A program made the position numbers and the translations under genes. A stretch of DNA of 64,000 nucleotides from an uncultured Ruminiclostridium sp. Lineage in GTDB: Bacteria; Bacillota; Clostridia; Oscillospirales; Ruminococcaceae. The notes under the pieces are model-generated. The model saw only the letters and a list, made by a program, of their open reading frames with translations. It ran no database searches and was not told where the DNA came from. The stretch spans positions 1-64,000 of the forward strand of contig CAJUQV010000012.1 of assembly GCA_910588335.1 (NCBI GenBank). The letters run 5' to 3'. Positions 43,484 through 51,321 of this stretch are shown one piece after another (within the stretch, counting starts at the first letter, position 1; every line of letters begins with the position of its first letter).

Positions 43484-44803
43484 TTACTCGTTTTCTCCGC
43501 GCTCGCGGATAATAAGTCTTATAGGCGTTCCGTCAAGACCGAAGGCTTCTCTTATCTGGTTTTCAATATATCTTTGGTAGGAAAAATGAAACAGGTCTTT
43601 TCTGTTGCAGAAGCAAACGAAGGTGGGCGGTTTAACGGAAGGCTGCGTAAGATAATACACCTTAAGTCTTTTGCCCTTGTCGGAGGGAGGCTGTACTCTC
43701 GCCGTTGCGTAGCTGAGCAGTTCGTTCAGTCTTCCGGTGGGTATACGTCTTGCGTTTTGCTCAACTGTGTAGTCGATCAGACCGAAAAGCTTGTCCGTGC
43801 GCTGACCGGTCTTAGCCGAAATAAACACGAAGGGCGCGTAGGACATAAAACTGAAATCCACCTCAAGCTTTTTGGTGAATTCCTGCATGGTTTTACCGTC
43901 TTTTTCCACGGCGTCCCACTTATTTACGGCGACAACGCTTGCCTTCCCCTGTTCGTGGGCATATCCCGCTATTTTGCTGTCCTGCTCGGTAAATCCCTCT
44001 GTGGCGTCTATCATGATAACGCACACGTCGGCTCTGTCTATCGCCATATAGGCTCTCAGGACGCTGTATTTTTCCACATTGTCATTGACCTTTGATTTTC
44101 TTCGTATTCCCGCCGTGTCAATCAACAGATACTTTTTTCCGTTATAGGTCACCGGTGTGTCCACCGCGTCTCTTGTGGTTCCCGCTTTATCCGAGACTAT
44201 AACGCGGTTTTCTCCCGCAATTTTATTTACCAGCGAAGATTTCCCCGCATTGGGTTTTCCGATAATCGCCACCTTTACGGTGTCGTCATCGGTTTCTTCT
44301 TCGGTAATATCTGGCATATTTTCAAAAACGGCGTCAAGCAGATCGCCCGTACCGTGACCGTGCACCGAGGAAACGGCTATGGGATCGCCTAATCCGAGAT
44401 TGTAAAATTCGTATAGTTCGGAAGGATTTTCACCTAATCCGTCGCATTTATTTACACAAAGCACCACGGGTTTCCCGCTTTTGCGGAGCATTTGCGCCAC
44501 ATTCTGATCAGCGGCGGTCATTCCAGTTTTAATATCCGCTACGAATATGATAACGTCGGCGCTTTCTATTGCAAGCTGAGCCTGTTCCCTCATCTGGGAC
44601 AGTATAACGTCGCTGCTTTCGGGTTCGATGCCTCCGGTATCAACCAGCATAAACTCCCGATTCAGCCACTCACATTTGGAGTATATTCTGTCGCGGGTGA
44701 CTCCGGGGGTATCGTCCACTATGCTCATGCGTTTTCCTATAAGCTTGTTGAAAAGCGTGGACTTTCCTACGTTGGGTCGTCCTACTATGGCTACTAACTT
44801 CAT
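43484..44803 (-). CDS. der: ribosome-assembly GTPase Der (EngA)
   Basis: 439 aa. Essential tandem GTPase for 50S ribosome maturation. First G domain: GRPNVGKSTLFNKLIG (residue 7 on), DTPGVTRD, DTGG, NKCD. Second: GKPNAGKSSLVNKIAG (about 182 on), DKAGTTRD, DTAGIRRKSKV, NKWD. The C-terminal KH-like domain ends with FGLDGTPIRLIIRERGENE. Start ATG with a weak purine stretch. First gene of der-plsY-gpsA, a gene order kept in many Clostridia. Confidence 0.98.
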   Translation of the reverse strand: MKLVAIVGRPNVGKSTLFNKLIGKRMSIVDDTPGVTRDRIYSKCEWLNREFMLVDTGGIEPESSDVILSQMREQAQLAIESADVIIFVADIKTGMTAADQNVAQMLRKSGKPVVLCVNKCDGLGENPSELYEFYNLGLGDPIAVSSVHGHGTGDLLDAVFENMPDITEEETDDDTVKVAIIGKPNAGKSSLVNKIAGENRVIVSDKAGTTRDAVDTPVTYNGKKYLLIDTAGIRRKSKVNDNVEKYSVLRAYMAIDRADVCVIMIDATEGFTEQDSKIAGYAHEQGKASVVAVNKWDAVEKDGKTMQEFTKKLEVDFSFMSYAPFVFISAKTGQRTDKLFGLIDYTVEQNARRIPTGRLNELLSYATARVQPPSDKGKRLKVYYLTQPSVKPPTFVCFCNRKDLFHFSYQRYIENQIREAFGLDGTPIRLIIRERGENE

Positions 44804-44960
44804 TTTTTTATTTCCGTTTCTTTTCTTTTCTTTTATCGGTATTATTATACTATAAAAATGGGTTTTATGTCAATGTTTATTAAAAAATTAAGCTTTGTTA
44901 ATCCTATGGCAAAATCTGATTTATTTTCTTAACCGTCACGATCTTTTCTTTCTGTGCTTT

Positions 44961-45079
44961 TATATTGATTTTAATTAAATATATTGTCAATAGATTGAAT
45001 TAAAATCACACCCGAAACACTATTTTTAAATTATTCAAAAATTTCATCTTGTCTATAGTATGATTTAAAAATAGTATTA
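44961..45079. repeat. R2 repeat copy e, two-hairpin element
   Basis: First hairpin ttgattttaatt / aattaaaatca (with a mismatch), linker CACACCCGAAACACT, second hairpin actatttttaaat / atttaaaaatagt, end AGTATTA. The stems are unlike those of the other copies while the linker is the same. It lies between der and rpmF. Confidence 0.75.
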
Positions 45080-45096
45080 AGCGGTTATATAAAAAT

Positions 45097-45119
45097 AAGG
45101 GGCAGTCAAGCTACCCCTT
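45097..45119 (-). terminator. Rho-independent terminator of rpmF
   Basis: On the minus strand aaggggtag-cttg-actgcccctt (one mismatch) followed by ATTTTTATAT. Confidence 0.75.
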
Positions 45120-45132
45120 CATTTTTAATAAC

Positions 45133-45315
45133 TTAAGCTTCGTGAGCAATAACTTCCCTGCCCTTATAATAACCGCAGTTGGGACAAACCTTATGAGGAG
45201 ACTTCAACTCTCCGCAATTGGTGCAGCGGGAAAAAGCGGGTGCGTTTAATTTCCATACTTGTCCGCGTCTCTTATCGCGTCTTGCTCTTGATACTTTTCT
45301 CTTTGGAACTGCCAT
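45133..45315 (-). CDS. rpmF: 50S ribosomal protein L32
   Basis: 60 aa from MAVPKRKVSR; GGGAGGTG lies 7 nt upstream of this ATG, ruling out the codons before it. Zinc-ribbon form with C31, C34, C44 and C47 (CTNC ... CPNC), the Zn-binding version. Usual partners (yceD/DUF177 upstream, plsX downstream) are absent here. Transcribed alone from a perfect promoter to a terminator. Confidence 0.98.
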   Translation of the reverse strand: MAVPKRKVSRARRDKRRGQVWKLNAPAFSRCTNCGELKSPHKVCPNCGYYKGREVIAHEA

Positions 45316-45390
45316 TGTTTGCACCTCCCTCTATATTCAAAATAATTAACTCAGTTTAAAGCAAAATAACTGAATTTAAACACGAGAAAC

Positions 45391-45419
45391 ATTATAACAC
45401 ACCTGTCATCGTTTGTCAA
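45391..45419 (-). promoter_or_regulatory. consensus sigma-A promoter of rpmF
   Basis: Minus strand TTGACA (45419-45414), 17 bp, TATAAT (45396-45391), both perfect. In the leader (45350-45378) aactcagtttaaa and aactgaatttaaa form an imperfect direct repeat, a possible regulator site. Confidence 0.85.
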
Positions 45420-45436
45420 TACTTGTTGTCAAACTT

Positions 45437-45838
45437 TTACAGATATTTTTTTATAGATTCGGGAAGGGCATCTACGTCAGCCGAAATGGTAAATACAACG
45501 TTTGTGCTTTCACTGATCGCCGCTATCCTGTCAAACATTTCTCCGACCTTGTCGTAATCTCTGCCCACTATCCTGAGTACTCCGTCAACAAAGATATCGG
45601 TGCAGTCGTAATCGGAAGCGAGTATTCCCGCGATAAAGCCGTAAAGATCGTCGTAATCGGATATTTTAAAGTCCTCGATATTTATCAGGCGAATCTTGTG
45701 ATAAATGTCGATATTCAAAGAAGAACCGATTTGGATTGCAACCACGTTGCCCTTACTATCTTTTTCCGCCTTGTGGATCGCGTCGATTAAGATCTTGGTT
45801 TTGCCTGAACCTTTTTTGCCGGGTATAAGTCTGATCAT
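45437..45838 (-). CDS. small P-loop ATPase-like protein
   Basis: 133 aa from MIRLIPGKKGSGKTK, which has GGAGG 8 nt upstream; the codons before it are unlikely to be translated. Walker A PGKKGSGKT lies at the very N-terminus and a Walker B-like hhhhD in CTDIFVDGVLR (about residue 85). The rest is alpha/beta (IQIGSSLNIDIYHKIRLINI, STNVVFTISADVDALPES). It looks like a minimal nucleotide-binding domain with no extra module. I do not know its role; it lies between rpmF and pgi on the same strand as both. Confidence 0.8.
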   Translation of the reverse strand: MIRLIPGKKGSGKTKILIDAIHKAEKDSKGNVVAIQIGSSLNIDIYHKIRLINIEDFKISDYDDLYGFIAGILASDYDCTDIFVDGVLRIVGRDYDKVGEMFDRIAAISESTNVVFTISADVDALPESIKKYL

Positions 45839-45972
45839 AGTGTTGTCCTCCGTATTTGACCGCAAGGCTTGTTTAAGTTTTAATTAAAGCAAACCCCACA
45901 ATTTTTATTTTCGGGGCGACTATCCGAAAAACACGGCGATAAGCGCCCGAAATTACTTTAATCTGACGGTAA

Positions 45973-47310
45973 TCAGGAAAGCTTGGCTTCCAGCTCCGCC
46001 TTCTGCGCCTCGTATCCGGGCTTGCCCAATAGGGCGAACATGTTTTTCTTATAGCTCTCAACGCCGGGCTGATCAAAGGGGTTTACTCCCAGTAAATATC
46101 CCGAAATCGCACATGCCTTTTCAAAGAAATAAATCATATAACCAAGCTCGAACTCGTTAAGCTGCGGAACCTCAAGCACCATATTGGGAACTCCGCCTTC
46201 GGTGTGGGCTAAAACGGTGCCCTCAAAGGCTTTGCGGTTAACCACGGACATATTCTGTCCGGAAAGGAAGTTGAGCCCGTCGCCGTTTTCTGCGTCGTCC
46301 TTAAGGAAAAAGTCTTTTTGAGGCTTTTCAAACTGTACTACCGTCTCAAACAGTATCTTGGAACCGTCCTGAATGAACTGACCCAACGAGTGAAGATCGG
46401 TGGAGAAGGTGGCGGAGGTGGGGTAAATACCCTTTCCGTCCTTGCCCTCGCTTTCGCCGAAAAGCTGCTTGAACCATTCGTTCATCATGGCGAAGCTGTT
46501 TTCGTAGGCCACGAGCATTTCCGCTTTAAAGCCCTTGCGGTAAAGAATATTTCTCGCCGCCGCATATTTGTAGCAGTCGTTCTTTTCAATATCGGGATCG
46601 CAAAGCTCCTCCTGCGCCGCCTTTGCGCCGTTCATAAGCGCGTCGATATCGCAGCCGGCGCAGGCGATGGGAAGAAGTCCTACCGCCGTGAGCACACTGT
46701 ATCTGCCGCCTACGTCGTCGGGAATAACAAACGTTTCATAGCCGTTTCTGTCGGAAAGCTCCTTAAGAGTGCCTCTCGCCTTGTCGGTAGTGGCGTATAT
46801 CCTGCCCTTGGCTCCTTCGGCGCCGTATTTCTGCTCCAGCATTTCGCGGAACACTCTGAATGCCAACGCGGGTTCTGTAGTGGTGCCCGACTTGGAAATT
46901 ACGTTTACGGAAAAATCTCTTCCCTCAACAAGGGAAATAACCTCGCTGAGATAAGTGGGGCTGATGGAATTTCCCACAAAGTATATTTCGGGGGTATCCT
47001 TTTTAAGAGAATTGTAAAGAGTTGACTTAAGAGCCTCGATAGCCGCCCTTGCGCCCAAATAAGAGCCGCCGATGCCTATGACTATAAGCACCTCGCTGTC
47101 CTTTTTGATCTTTTCCGCCGCCTTTTTGATACGCTCAAATTCCCCCTTGTCGTAATCGGAGGGGAGAGTTACCCAGCCGAGAAAATCATTGCCTAAGCCC
47201 GATTTTTCGACGAGGATTTTATGCGCCGCTTCAACTGCGGAAGAGATACCCTTGTATTCGTTTTCGCCCACAAACTGTTTTAAATATTTATCGTTCAGTT
47301 TAACCGCCAT
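45973..47310 (-). CDS. pgi: glucose-6-phosphate isomerase
   Basis: 445 aa, the shorter form found in Firmicutes. It interconverts glucose-6-phosphate and fructose-6-phosphate. Signatures: VIGIGGSYLGARAAIEAL, VISKSGTTTEPALAFRVFR, DVGGRYSVLTAVGLLP, and near the C-terminus GVNPFDQPGVESYKKN with the catalytic Lys. It has its own promoter about 160 bp upstream. Downstream is a 135-bp gap to the small P-loop gene. Confidence 0.98.
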   Translation of the reverse strand: MAVKLNDKYLKQFVGENEYKGISSAVEAAHKILVEKSGLGNDFLGWVTLPSDYDKGEFERIKKAAEKIKKDSEVLIVIGIGGSYLGARAAIEALKSTLYNSLKKDTPEIYFVGNSISPTYLSEVISLVEGRDFSVNVISKSGTTTEPALAFRVFREMLEQKYGAEGAKGRIYATTDKARGTLKELSDRNGYETFVIPDDVGGRYSVLTAVGLLPIACAGCDIDALMNGAKAAQEELCDPDIEKNDCYKYAAARNILYRKGFKAEMLVAYENSFAMMNEWFKQLFGESEGKDGKGIYPTSATFSTDLHSLGQFIQDGSKILFETVVQFEKPQKDFFLKDDAENGDGLNFLSGQNMSVVNRKAFEGTVLAHTEGGVPNMVLEVPQLNEFELGYMIYFFEKACAISGYLLGVNPFDQPGVESYKKNMFALLGKPGYEAQKAELEAKLS

Positions 47311-47467
47311 TTTTGACCGTCATCCTTTCTTTTTTGCTTATCGACTTAAAATCGCCCTCCCAAGCCGTTGTACGCGCAAATTTTTTATTGTTCGATTATT
47401 CTCAAAAACCCGCGCACGAATCCCGTGAGGACAAATTCTTGACAGTCGAGTAAAATTTTCTTATTTA

Positions 47468-47496
47468 ATTATACCTTTTTTTAAAAATTTTTGCAA
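47468..47496 (-). promoter_or_regulatory. promoter of pgi
   Basis: Minus strand TTGCAA (47496-47491), 17 bp, TATAAT (47473-47468), 158 bp before the start codon. Confidence 0.6.
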
Positions 47497-47569
47497 GATG
47501 TTTCCGGTGTTTAATATCATTTTAGCATTTTTTACAAATAATATGTGCTTTGTTTGTATATTTTTTATT

Positions 47570-48769
47570 TCAAAAGTCAAAAAGCCCTTTCCATACAAAT
47601 TCAAAGCTTTTAAAAAACGTAAGCTTTTCCGAGCTTTCCTTGGCTGTAACTTTGGCTATAAACAATGTATCATCGTCAAGCAGCACTATTATCTTGCCCA
47701 CACTGTCGCCGGAGGCAACGGGAGCCTTTACCGTTGGCTTTATATTGTACAGATAAGTTACCGATGAGCTTTTGCCCTTTGGTATAAGACAGCAAAGTCC
47801 CGACTCCGCACAAACGGAGATCGTCCTTAAAACGCCCTCGTCCACGTTGATATCGGTCAGCTCTTCCGGATCAAATTCGGGAGAAAACAGTTCAAAGCCG
47901 TTAAAGCCGTAATCCAGCAGCGCTTCCGCAATTTCAAACCGTCCGTCGTCGGTTTCCGCCCCAAGCACCACCGCCACCAATTCCATGTCCCCCCGTTTAG
48001 CGGTGGCGGTAAAGCAGTAGCCCGCGTTGTCGGTTGTGCCGGTTTTCAATCCTGTAATACCGTCATACCCCAAAAGACGGTTGGTGTTGAGCAGCTGGGT
48101 TTCCCTGCCCGTGCCTTCGCGTACGTAAGTCAGCCTGGTCAGAAGAAATTCGTCGTAATAATCGTACTTTCTCAGCTCCGCCGCCATTTTCGCCACGTCG
48201 GAGGCGGAAGAAAAGTGGTTGTCGGCGTCAAGTCCGGTACAGTTGACAAAATGCGTATTGGCCATATCCAGCTCCGAAGCTCGTTTGTTCATTCTTTTGA
48301 CAAATTCATCCTCACTTCCGGCTATATGCTCACCGAGAGCCACGCAGGCATCGTTGGCGCTGCTTATTACCACCGAGCGGCAGATGTCGTAAACGCTCAT
48401 TTGTTCCCCCTCGTTAAGCCATATCACTGACCCGTCCATGGAAAAAGCGTGATATGAAGCGACCACGGTATCCTCAAAACTTAGTCGCCCCGCTTTCATT
48501 TCTTCCGCCGCGATAAGGAGGGTCATTATTTTTGTTACGCTGGCTATGGGGAGCTTTTCATCGGGATTCTGTGAGTAAAGCACCTGTCCCGTTGCCGATT
48601 CGGTCAGCACCACAGATTTTGCTCTGAACGCAGCCCTTGACTCGTCTCTTCTTTTTTCTTCATTTGTCTGTGCGCTTACGTCCGTTACACCCGACATACA
48701 TATAATCGCCGCTGCCAGAGCTGCGGCAGCGGAAAAAAGTCTTGCGCCGATATCCTTGAAAGCTGTCAT
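47570..48769 (-). CDS. D-alanyl-D-alanine carboxypeptidase (PBP5/DacF type)
   Basis: 399 aa. A signal peptide (LFSAAAALAAAIICMSGVTDVSA) is followed by a penicillin-binding peptidase S11 domain with all three motifs: S77-V-T-K80, S137-A-N139 and K242-T-G244. A C-terminal beta domain follows (about 300-380) and the end (KSFEFVWKGLFDF) could be an amphipathic membrane anchor. It trims the terminal D-Ala from peptidoglycan stem peptides outside the cell. Transcribed away from the CmpB-like membrane protein gene. Confidence 0.95.
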   Translation of the reverse strand: MTAFKDIGARLFSAAAALAAAIICMSGVTDVSAQTNEEKRRDESRAAFRAKSVVLTESATGQVLYSQNPDEKLPIASVTKIMTLLIAAEEMKAGRLSFEDTVVASYHAFSMDGSVIWLNEGEQMSVYDICRSVVISSANDACVALGEHIAGSEDEFVKRMNKRASELDMANTHFVNCTGLDADNHFSSASDVAKMAAELRKYDYYDEFLLTRLTYVREGTGRETQLLNTNRLLGYDGITGLKTGTTDNAGYCFTATAKRGDMELVAVVLGAETDDGRFEIAEALLDYGFNGFELFSPEFDPEELTDINVDEGVLRTISVCAESGLCCLIPKGKSSSVTYLYNIKPTVKAPVASGDSVGKIIVLLDDDTLFIAKVTAKESSEKLTFFKSFEFVWKGLFDF

Positions 48770-48868
48770 TTCCTTAATCTCCTTAAAATTGATATCTACC
48801 CATAATTTATGTATAACAAGTCCTTTAAATGCGTAAGCTAATTGAAAAAAGAAAGGATAATTTCATAT

Positions 48869-49348
48869 ATGACAAGACCGAGATCTCCTTTGCTTAAGGA
48901 ATTTATAAAGCTTACTCTTCTTTTTCTTATGGGCGGAATGATATATTTTGCCATAGAAATAGCTTATAAGGGCGACAGTCACTTTTCGATGTTCATAACG
49001 GGAGGGGCGGCGTTTTTACTTATAGGCGGCATAAATTGTTACTTTGACCGTAATATGCCTCTTGTTTTTCAGATGCTGTGCAGCGCGGTAATAATAACCC
49101 TTCTGGAATTTATAAGCGGGGTTATAGTCAATTTGTGGCTTCATCTGAACGTCTGGGATTACAGCAGTATTCCGCTTAACATCATGGGACAAATCTGCCC
49201 TCGGTTTTTCTTTATCTGGTTTTTTATTTCACTGGCGGGAATTTTTCTGGACGATTTTTTCAGATGCCGTATGTTCGGCGAAAAAATGCCGAAGTACGCT
49301 TTGTTTAGGAGAAAAAGAGGAAGAGAAAGGGTTAAGATTGATATTTAA
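48869..49348 (+). CDS. CmpB-type (putative ABC-transporter IV) membrane protein
   Basis: 159 aa from an ATG with AAAGGA 10 nt upstream (a TTG 27 nt earlier is possible). Four membrane helices, with the family pattern EFISGVIVNLWLHLNVWDYS then IPLNIMGQICPRFFFIWF and a conserved FGE near the end. The family is named after a transport-linked protein, but its function is unknown. The stop codon TAA is part of the TTAA target site of an R1 repeat that follows at once. Confidence 0.8.
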   Translation: MTRPRSPLLKEFIKLTLLFLMGGMIYFAIEIAYKGDSHFSMFITGGAAFLLIGGINCYFDRNMPLVFQMLCSAVIITLLEFISGVIVNLWLHLNVWDYSSIPLNIMGQICPRFFFIWFFISLAGIFLDDFFRCRMFGEKMPKYALFRRKRGRERVKIDI

Positions 49349-49496
49349 GGCAACACCGCGCATACGCTTGCATCTTTTCCGTCATTTTTGCCCAAAACTC
49401 CTTGAAATACTCCGGTATTCCTGCGTCGTTTTGGACAACCTGACGAAAAAGCTGACTGCGCGTCTGCACGACAATCTTTGTGCGGTATTGCCTTAA
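49345..49496. repeat. R1 repeat copy c (inverse orientation)
   Basis: 144-bp element (49349-49492) between TTAA sites, ends GGCAACACCGCGCA and GTGCGGTATTGCC. The reverse complement matches copy b over nearly its full length. It starts right at the stop codon of the upstream gene. Confidence 0.88.
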
Positions 49497-49531
49497 GAGT
49501 AGTCGGGGAGAGCATAAAATAAATCTGATAA

Positions 49532-49563
49532 AAAATCGGCTGTTGGTTAATACAGCCGATTTT
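49532..49563 (+). terminator. hairpin terminator before the symporter gene
   Basis: aaaatcggctgt / acagccgatttt, 12 bp perfect, loop tggttaat, followed by ATTGTATC with flanking T-rich sequence. Confidence 0.65.
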
Positions 49564-49579
49564 ATTGTATCATTATATC

Positions 49580-49608
49580 TTGACAAACCTCTTTTTTTGT
49601 AGTAAAAT
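49580..49608 (+). promoter_or_regulatory. promoter of the symporter-ligase unit
   Basis: TTGACA (49580-49585), 17 bp, TAAAAT (49603-49608), about 70 bp before the start codon. Confidence 0.75.
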
Positions 49609-49680
49609 ATATAAAGCGTCAATCAATTTAGCGATTTAAAGTCGCGCCATTTTAAATAACAAAAGAGAGGGCCTCTTAAA

Positions 49681-51279
49681 ATGCTTATTTACATAATTTT
49701 AACGGTATACATTGCCTTTGCAATAGGCATCGGCGTGTATTTTCACCGCAAAAGCAAAACAGTTACCGATTTCGTACTGGGCGGAAGAACGGTAGGCCCG
49801 TGGATAACCGCTTTTGCCTATGGTACAAGCTATTTTTCCGCCGTTGTTTTCGTTGGCTACGCCGGACAGTTCGGCTGGAACTTCGGTCTGGCTTCCACAT
49901 GGATAGGGTTAGGCAACGCCATGATAGGCTCTTTGCTCGCATGGGTGTTAATGGGAAGGCGCACAAGAGTAATGAGCAAGCACCTGGAAAGCGCTACCTT
50001 GCCGGAATTTTTTGAAAAAAGATATTTAAGCAAAAAATTAAAGATAGCTTCCGCCGTTATAGTATTTGTTTTCCTCATACCTTACACGGCTTCGGTGTAT
50101 AACGGCCTGTCAAGGCTTTTCTCCATGGCGTTCAACGTGGATTATTCGGTTTGTGTAATAGGAATGGCCTTAATAACCGCAGTATACGTTATTTTGGGAG
50201 GTTATAAGGCAACCGCTTATAACGATTTCATACAGGGCATCATAATGCTGCTGGGAATAACCGCGGTTATTTTCGTAACTTTGGCGGGAAAGGGCGGATT
50301 TTATTCGGCGGTCATCGAACTTTCACATATAGAATCGGCTTCCGGATCCATGAGCGGAATGAGCGGGGCTTACACCTCGTTTTTCGGACCCGACCCCATA
50401 AATCTGTTGGGCGTTATTATCCTTACCTCATTGGGCACATGGGGACTTCCGCAGATGGTACATAAATTTTATACCATCAAGGACGAAAAGTCCATAAAAA
50501 CGGGAACGGTGGTTTCGACGGTTTTTGCCGTGGTGATCGCGGGCGGCTGTTACTTTCTGGGCGGCTTTGGACGCATCTTTGTGTCCCCCGCCGAAAACGG
50601 GATTCCAGCCGAGGGCTATGACAGTATTATCCCGGCCATGGTGGGAACACTGCCGGAAATTCTTATAGGAGTAGTGGTGGTGCTGGTGCTTTCCGCGTCC
50701 ATGTCCACGCTTTCCTCTTTGGTGCTCACGTCAAGCTCCACCCTTACCCTCGACCTGATTATTCCAATGCAGAAAAAGGGAGACGAAAAAAAGACGCTTA
50801 TCATATTGCGGGCTTTGATAGCACTTTTCCTTCTGGTTTCCGTTATAATTGCGCTTAATAAAAACAATTTAATAAGCGATCTTATGGGTTATTCCTGGGG
50901 AGCATTGGCGGGCGCTTTTCTGGCTCCCATGCTTCTCGGCCTCTTCTGGAAGGGCGTTACGCAGGCAGGCGTATGGGCAAGCCTTATCTGGGGTATCGGA
51001 GCTACCGCCGTTCACTTTCTGCTTAAATTCGTCGGAGCGCTTTCCGGCACTTTACTGGGCTTTAATACGGCAAGTCCCGTAAACCTGGGAGCCTTTACAA
51101 TGGTAATGGGTCTTGTAATAGTTCCGATCGTGAGCCTGGTTACTCCAAAGCTTAAAAAAGCCGATACCGAAAAGATTTTCTCTTGTTACGACAAAAAGGT
51201 GGAGGTATCTCACGTTGTGGCGCTTACTGAAAATGAGGGCCAGGTAACATTGCCTATTGACAACCAGTCGGAAAAGTAA
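49681..51279 (+). CDS. sodium:solute symporter (SSS/SLC5 family)
   Basis: 532 aa with about 13 predicted membrane helices. Family features: FVLGGRTVGPWITAFAYGTSYFSA (shown as GGRTVGPW and AYGTSYFSA) near residue 40-60, NDFIQGIIMLLG in the middle, and VLSASMSTLSSLVLTSSS, which contains the Na+-site Ser/Thr residues. It resembles the proline/pantothenate branch. The substrate is not certain. The next gene, 42 bp away on the same strand, is an aryl-CoA ligase, so import of an aromatic or other organic acid followed by CoA activation is plausible. AGAGAGGG lies upstream of the ATG. Confidence 0.92.
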   Translation: MLIYIILTVYIAFAIGIGVYFHRKSKTVTDFVLGGRTVGPWITAFAYGTSYFSAVVFVGYAGQFGWNFGLASTWIGLGNAMIGSLLAWVLMGRRTRVMSKHLESATLPEFFEKRYLSKKLKIASAVIVFVFLIPYTASVYNGLSRLFSMAFNVDYSVCVIGMALITAVYVILGGYKATAYNDFIQGIIMLLGITAVIFVTLAGKGGFYSAVIELSHIESASGSMSGMSGAYTSFFGPDPINLLGVIILTSLGTWGLPQMVHKFYTIKDEKSIKTGTVVSTVFAVVIAGGCYFLGGFGRIFVSPAENGIPAEGYDSIIPAMVGTLPEILIGVVVVLVLSASMSTLSSLVLTSSSTLTLDLIIPMQKKGDEKKTLIILRALIALFLLVSVIIALNKNNLISDLMGYSWGALAGAFLAPMLLGLFWKGVTQAGVWASLIWGIGATAVHFLLKFVGALSGTLLGFNTASPVNLGAFTMVMGLVIVPIVSLVTPKLKKADTEKIFSCYDKKVEVSHVVALTENEGQVTLPIDNQSEK

Positions 51280-51321
51280 TACAATAATGTATATTTATTT
51301 GAGGAAAAGGAAAATAAAAAA

